From NCBI GenBank assembly GCA_027065215.1, contig JAMOOT010000378.1:1-5233 (forward strand): DNA of 5,233 nucleotides, in the 5' to 3' direction. The DNA is from Candidatus Omnitrophota bacterium (GTDB lineage: Bacteria > Omnitrophota > Gorgyraeia > S143-82). Made by a program: the position numbers and the translations under genes. Below, one piece after another: positions 4,910 through 5,233 of this stretch. The notes beneath the pieces were generated by a model that had not been told where the DNA came from, did not search any database, and was given only the letters and a program-made list of their open reading frames with translations. Every line of letters begins with the position of its first letter. Position 1 is the first letter of the stretch.

Positions 4910-5233
4910 GGAGATCGTGGTATTAAGTGGAAAAGGTGGGGCTGGCAAGACTACGGTGACTTCGATTTTGTCCCATCTGTTGCCTAATAAGGTGATCTGT
5001 GATTGTGATGTGGAGGGAGCAAACCTGCACCTTTTGCTCCATCCGGAGATCTTGTGGAGTAGGCGGTTGTCTTTGGGTAGGATTGCCAGTGTTAGGCAAG
5101 AAATTTGCGCTGGGTGTGGAGAATGTGCAAGACATTGTAGATTCTCTGCTATCAGGATGAAAGGCCGAAAGGCTGAGGTGATGGGGGAGAAGTGTGAGGG
5201 ATGTGGGGTCTGTGATTTGGTCTGTCCGGTTGG
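4899..5233 (+). CDS. Second MinD/ParA-like ATPase with ferredoxin insert (partial, runs off the window)
   Basis: Only the N-terminal 111 codons are present; the frame is open to the end of the window. Translation begins MLPKEIVVLSGKGGAGKTTV. It contains the deviant Walker A GKGGAGKTT (11-19) and the A' motif CDCDVEGANLHLLL (34-47). The first half of a ferredoxin insert is C70-x2-C73-x2-C76-x3-C80, followed by C99-x2-C102-x2-C105-x3-C109. It is clearly a paralogue of the preceding gene but well diverged, so the pair may form a heterodimer, as in ORP-type loci with two MinD-like genes. ATG 4899 is chosen because GAGGAG (4883-4888) lies 10 nt upstream. It overlaps the previous gene's end (4909), and homology begins a few residues later. 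GTG 4917 is an alternative but sits too close (3 nt) to AAGGAG. The switch II region and C-terminus lie beyond the window. Confidence 0.88.
   Translation, partial: MLPKEIVVLSGKGGAGKTTVTSILSHLLPNKVICDCDVEGANLHLLLHPEILWSRRLSLGRIASVRQEICAGCGECARHCRFSAIRMKGRKAEVMGEKCEGCGVCDLVCPV

Overview
The window looks like chromosomal DNA of an anaerobic bacterium with moderate to low GC. It carries a divergently arranged iron-sulfur/cofactor locus plus two unrelated-looking upstream genes. The gene families (DUF134 regulator, DUF5320 protein, NifX/NifB-type small protein, paired MinD/ParA-like ATPases with ferredoxin inserts, a two-cluster ferredoxin) are typical of strict anaerobes such as sulfate reducers, related Thermodesulfobacteriota, Nitrospirota, clostridia and archaea. 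Strong Shine-Dalgarno sequences (AGGAGG type) and TTGACA/TATAAT-type promoters favour a bacterium. The exact lineage cannot be fixed from this sequence.

Layout: positions 1-338 hold a promoter region and, on the minus strand, a possible small broken gene. 339-827 (+) encodes a TsaA/TrmO-type tRNA methyltransferase. 828-1048 holds a promoter with two palindromes, followed by a ten-helix TDT/SLAC1-family anion exporter (1049-2194, +). A short gap without a visible terminator separates it from a convergent two-cluster ferredoxin gene (2354-2668, -). 2669-2969 is a 301-base divergent control region with several inverted repeats and a very good plus-strand promoter. From 2970 to the end runs a tightly packed plus-strand operon: DUF134 regulator, DUF5320 protein, NifX-like protein, first MinD-like ATPase with ferredoxin domain, then a second paralogue that runs off the window. 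The last four genes are joined by stop/start overlaps.

The operon resembles the 'orange protein' (ORP) type of locus, in which a NifX-like protein carries a metal-sulfur cluster and is encoded beside two MinD-like ATPases with 4Fe-4S inserts. The reading offered here is that the two ATPases and the NifX-like protein form a metallocluster handling or delivery module, that DUF5320 is a small accessory partner, and that the DUF134 protein autoregulates the operon and the divergent ferredoxin through the inverted repeats between them. Only the family assignments are secure. The metal, the partner proteins and the operator assignment are inferences.
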